Shown here one piece after another: positions 13,000 to 13,026 of a DNA stretch of 13,026 nt. Location: assembly GCA_964496725.1 (NCBI GenBank), contig CAZCAS010000031.1, forward strand, positions 1 to 13,026, given 5' to 3'. Each line of letters starts with the position of its first letter. The first letter of the stretch is position 1. The notes below the pieces were generated by a model that was not told the DNA's origin, did no database searches, and was given only the letters and a program-made list of their open reading frames with translations. The translations under genes were made by a program, and so were the position numbers. Origin of the DNA: JAZGHN01 sp964496725. GTDB lineage: Bacteria > Chloroflexota > Dehalococcoidia > Dehalococcoidales > E44-bin46.

Positions 13000-13026
13000 A
13001 CCCGATACCTCCCCCTCTCCTTCAAA

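Noticed and set aside
1..13026. CRISPR array, tRNA, rRNA, transposase, prophage or attachment site
   Set aside because: I saw no regularly spaced repeats, no cloverleaf-like sequence, and no mobile-element proteins or terminal inverted repeats anywhere in the window.

Overview
The window is about 13 kb of a bacterial chromosome with roughly balanced base composition, strong Shine-Dalgarno sequences (AAGGAGG type) and tightly packed operons. The gene set suggests an anaerobe: an arsenic island without an arsenate reductase, an iron-sulfur QueG-like protein, and a PyrR-attenuated pyr operon. I favour a Chloroflexota bacterium of the Dehalococcoidia type. This is an inference from gene content and style; no rRNA or other marker is present to settle it.

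Layout. (1) 1-3444, minus strand: a DNA-repair pair, pcrA/uvrD helicase followed by mutL. mutL runs off the left edge just before the conserved HAAHE segment of its C-terminal domain. (2) 3515-7528, plus strand: a metalloid-resistance island. It holds an ArsR repressor with a clear promoter and a perfect 20-bp palindromic operator, a DUF318/ArsP-type permease, a thioredoxin-fold mini-protein, a possible tiny membrane peptide, a DGC-domain zinc-binding protein, two tandem paralogous small acidic proteins of unknown function, and an ACR3 arsenite-efflux carrier. The ACR3 carries tyrosine where the family normally has its essential TM4 cysteine. (3) 7540-8325, minus strand: a short QueG-like double 4Fe-4S protein, convergent with acr3 and with its own promoter. 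(4) 8430-12965, plus strand: the pyrimidine biosynthesis operon pyrR-pyrB-pyrC-carA, preceded by a promoter and a complete PyrR-dependent attenuator (PyrR-binding hairpin, antiterminator, terminator). carB is expected just downstream. (5) 12966-13026: an intergenic stretch with a perfect hairpin that looks like a dispersed repeat.

How the genes work together. The ars island would be derepressed by trivalent arsenic or antimony acting on ArsR. Two unrelated membrane carriers would then export substrate, with thiol proteins (the thioredoxin-like and DGC proteins) possibly handling the metalloid in the cytosol. In the pyr operon, PyrR with bound UMP would bind the leader RNA and favour the terminator. 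That hairpin also buries the pyrR ribosome-binding site. CarA supplies ammonia for carbamoyl phosphate, PyrB makes carbamoyl aspartate and PyrC cyclises it.

The most unusual items are the PyrB protein (a class B ATCase fused to a PyrI-type zinc domain and then to a cysteine-less Ada-like tail), the Cys-to-Tyr ACR3, and the tandem small proteins plus possible ATT-initiated membrane peptide inside the ars island.
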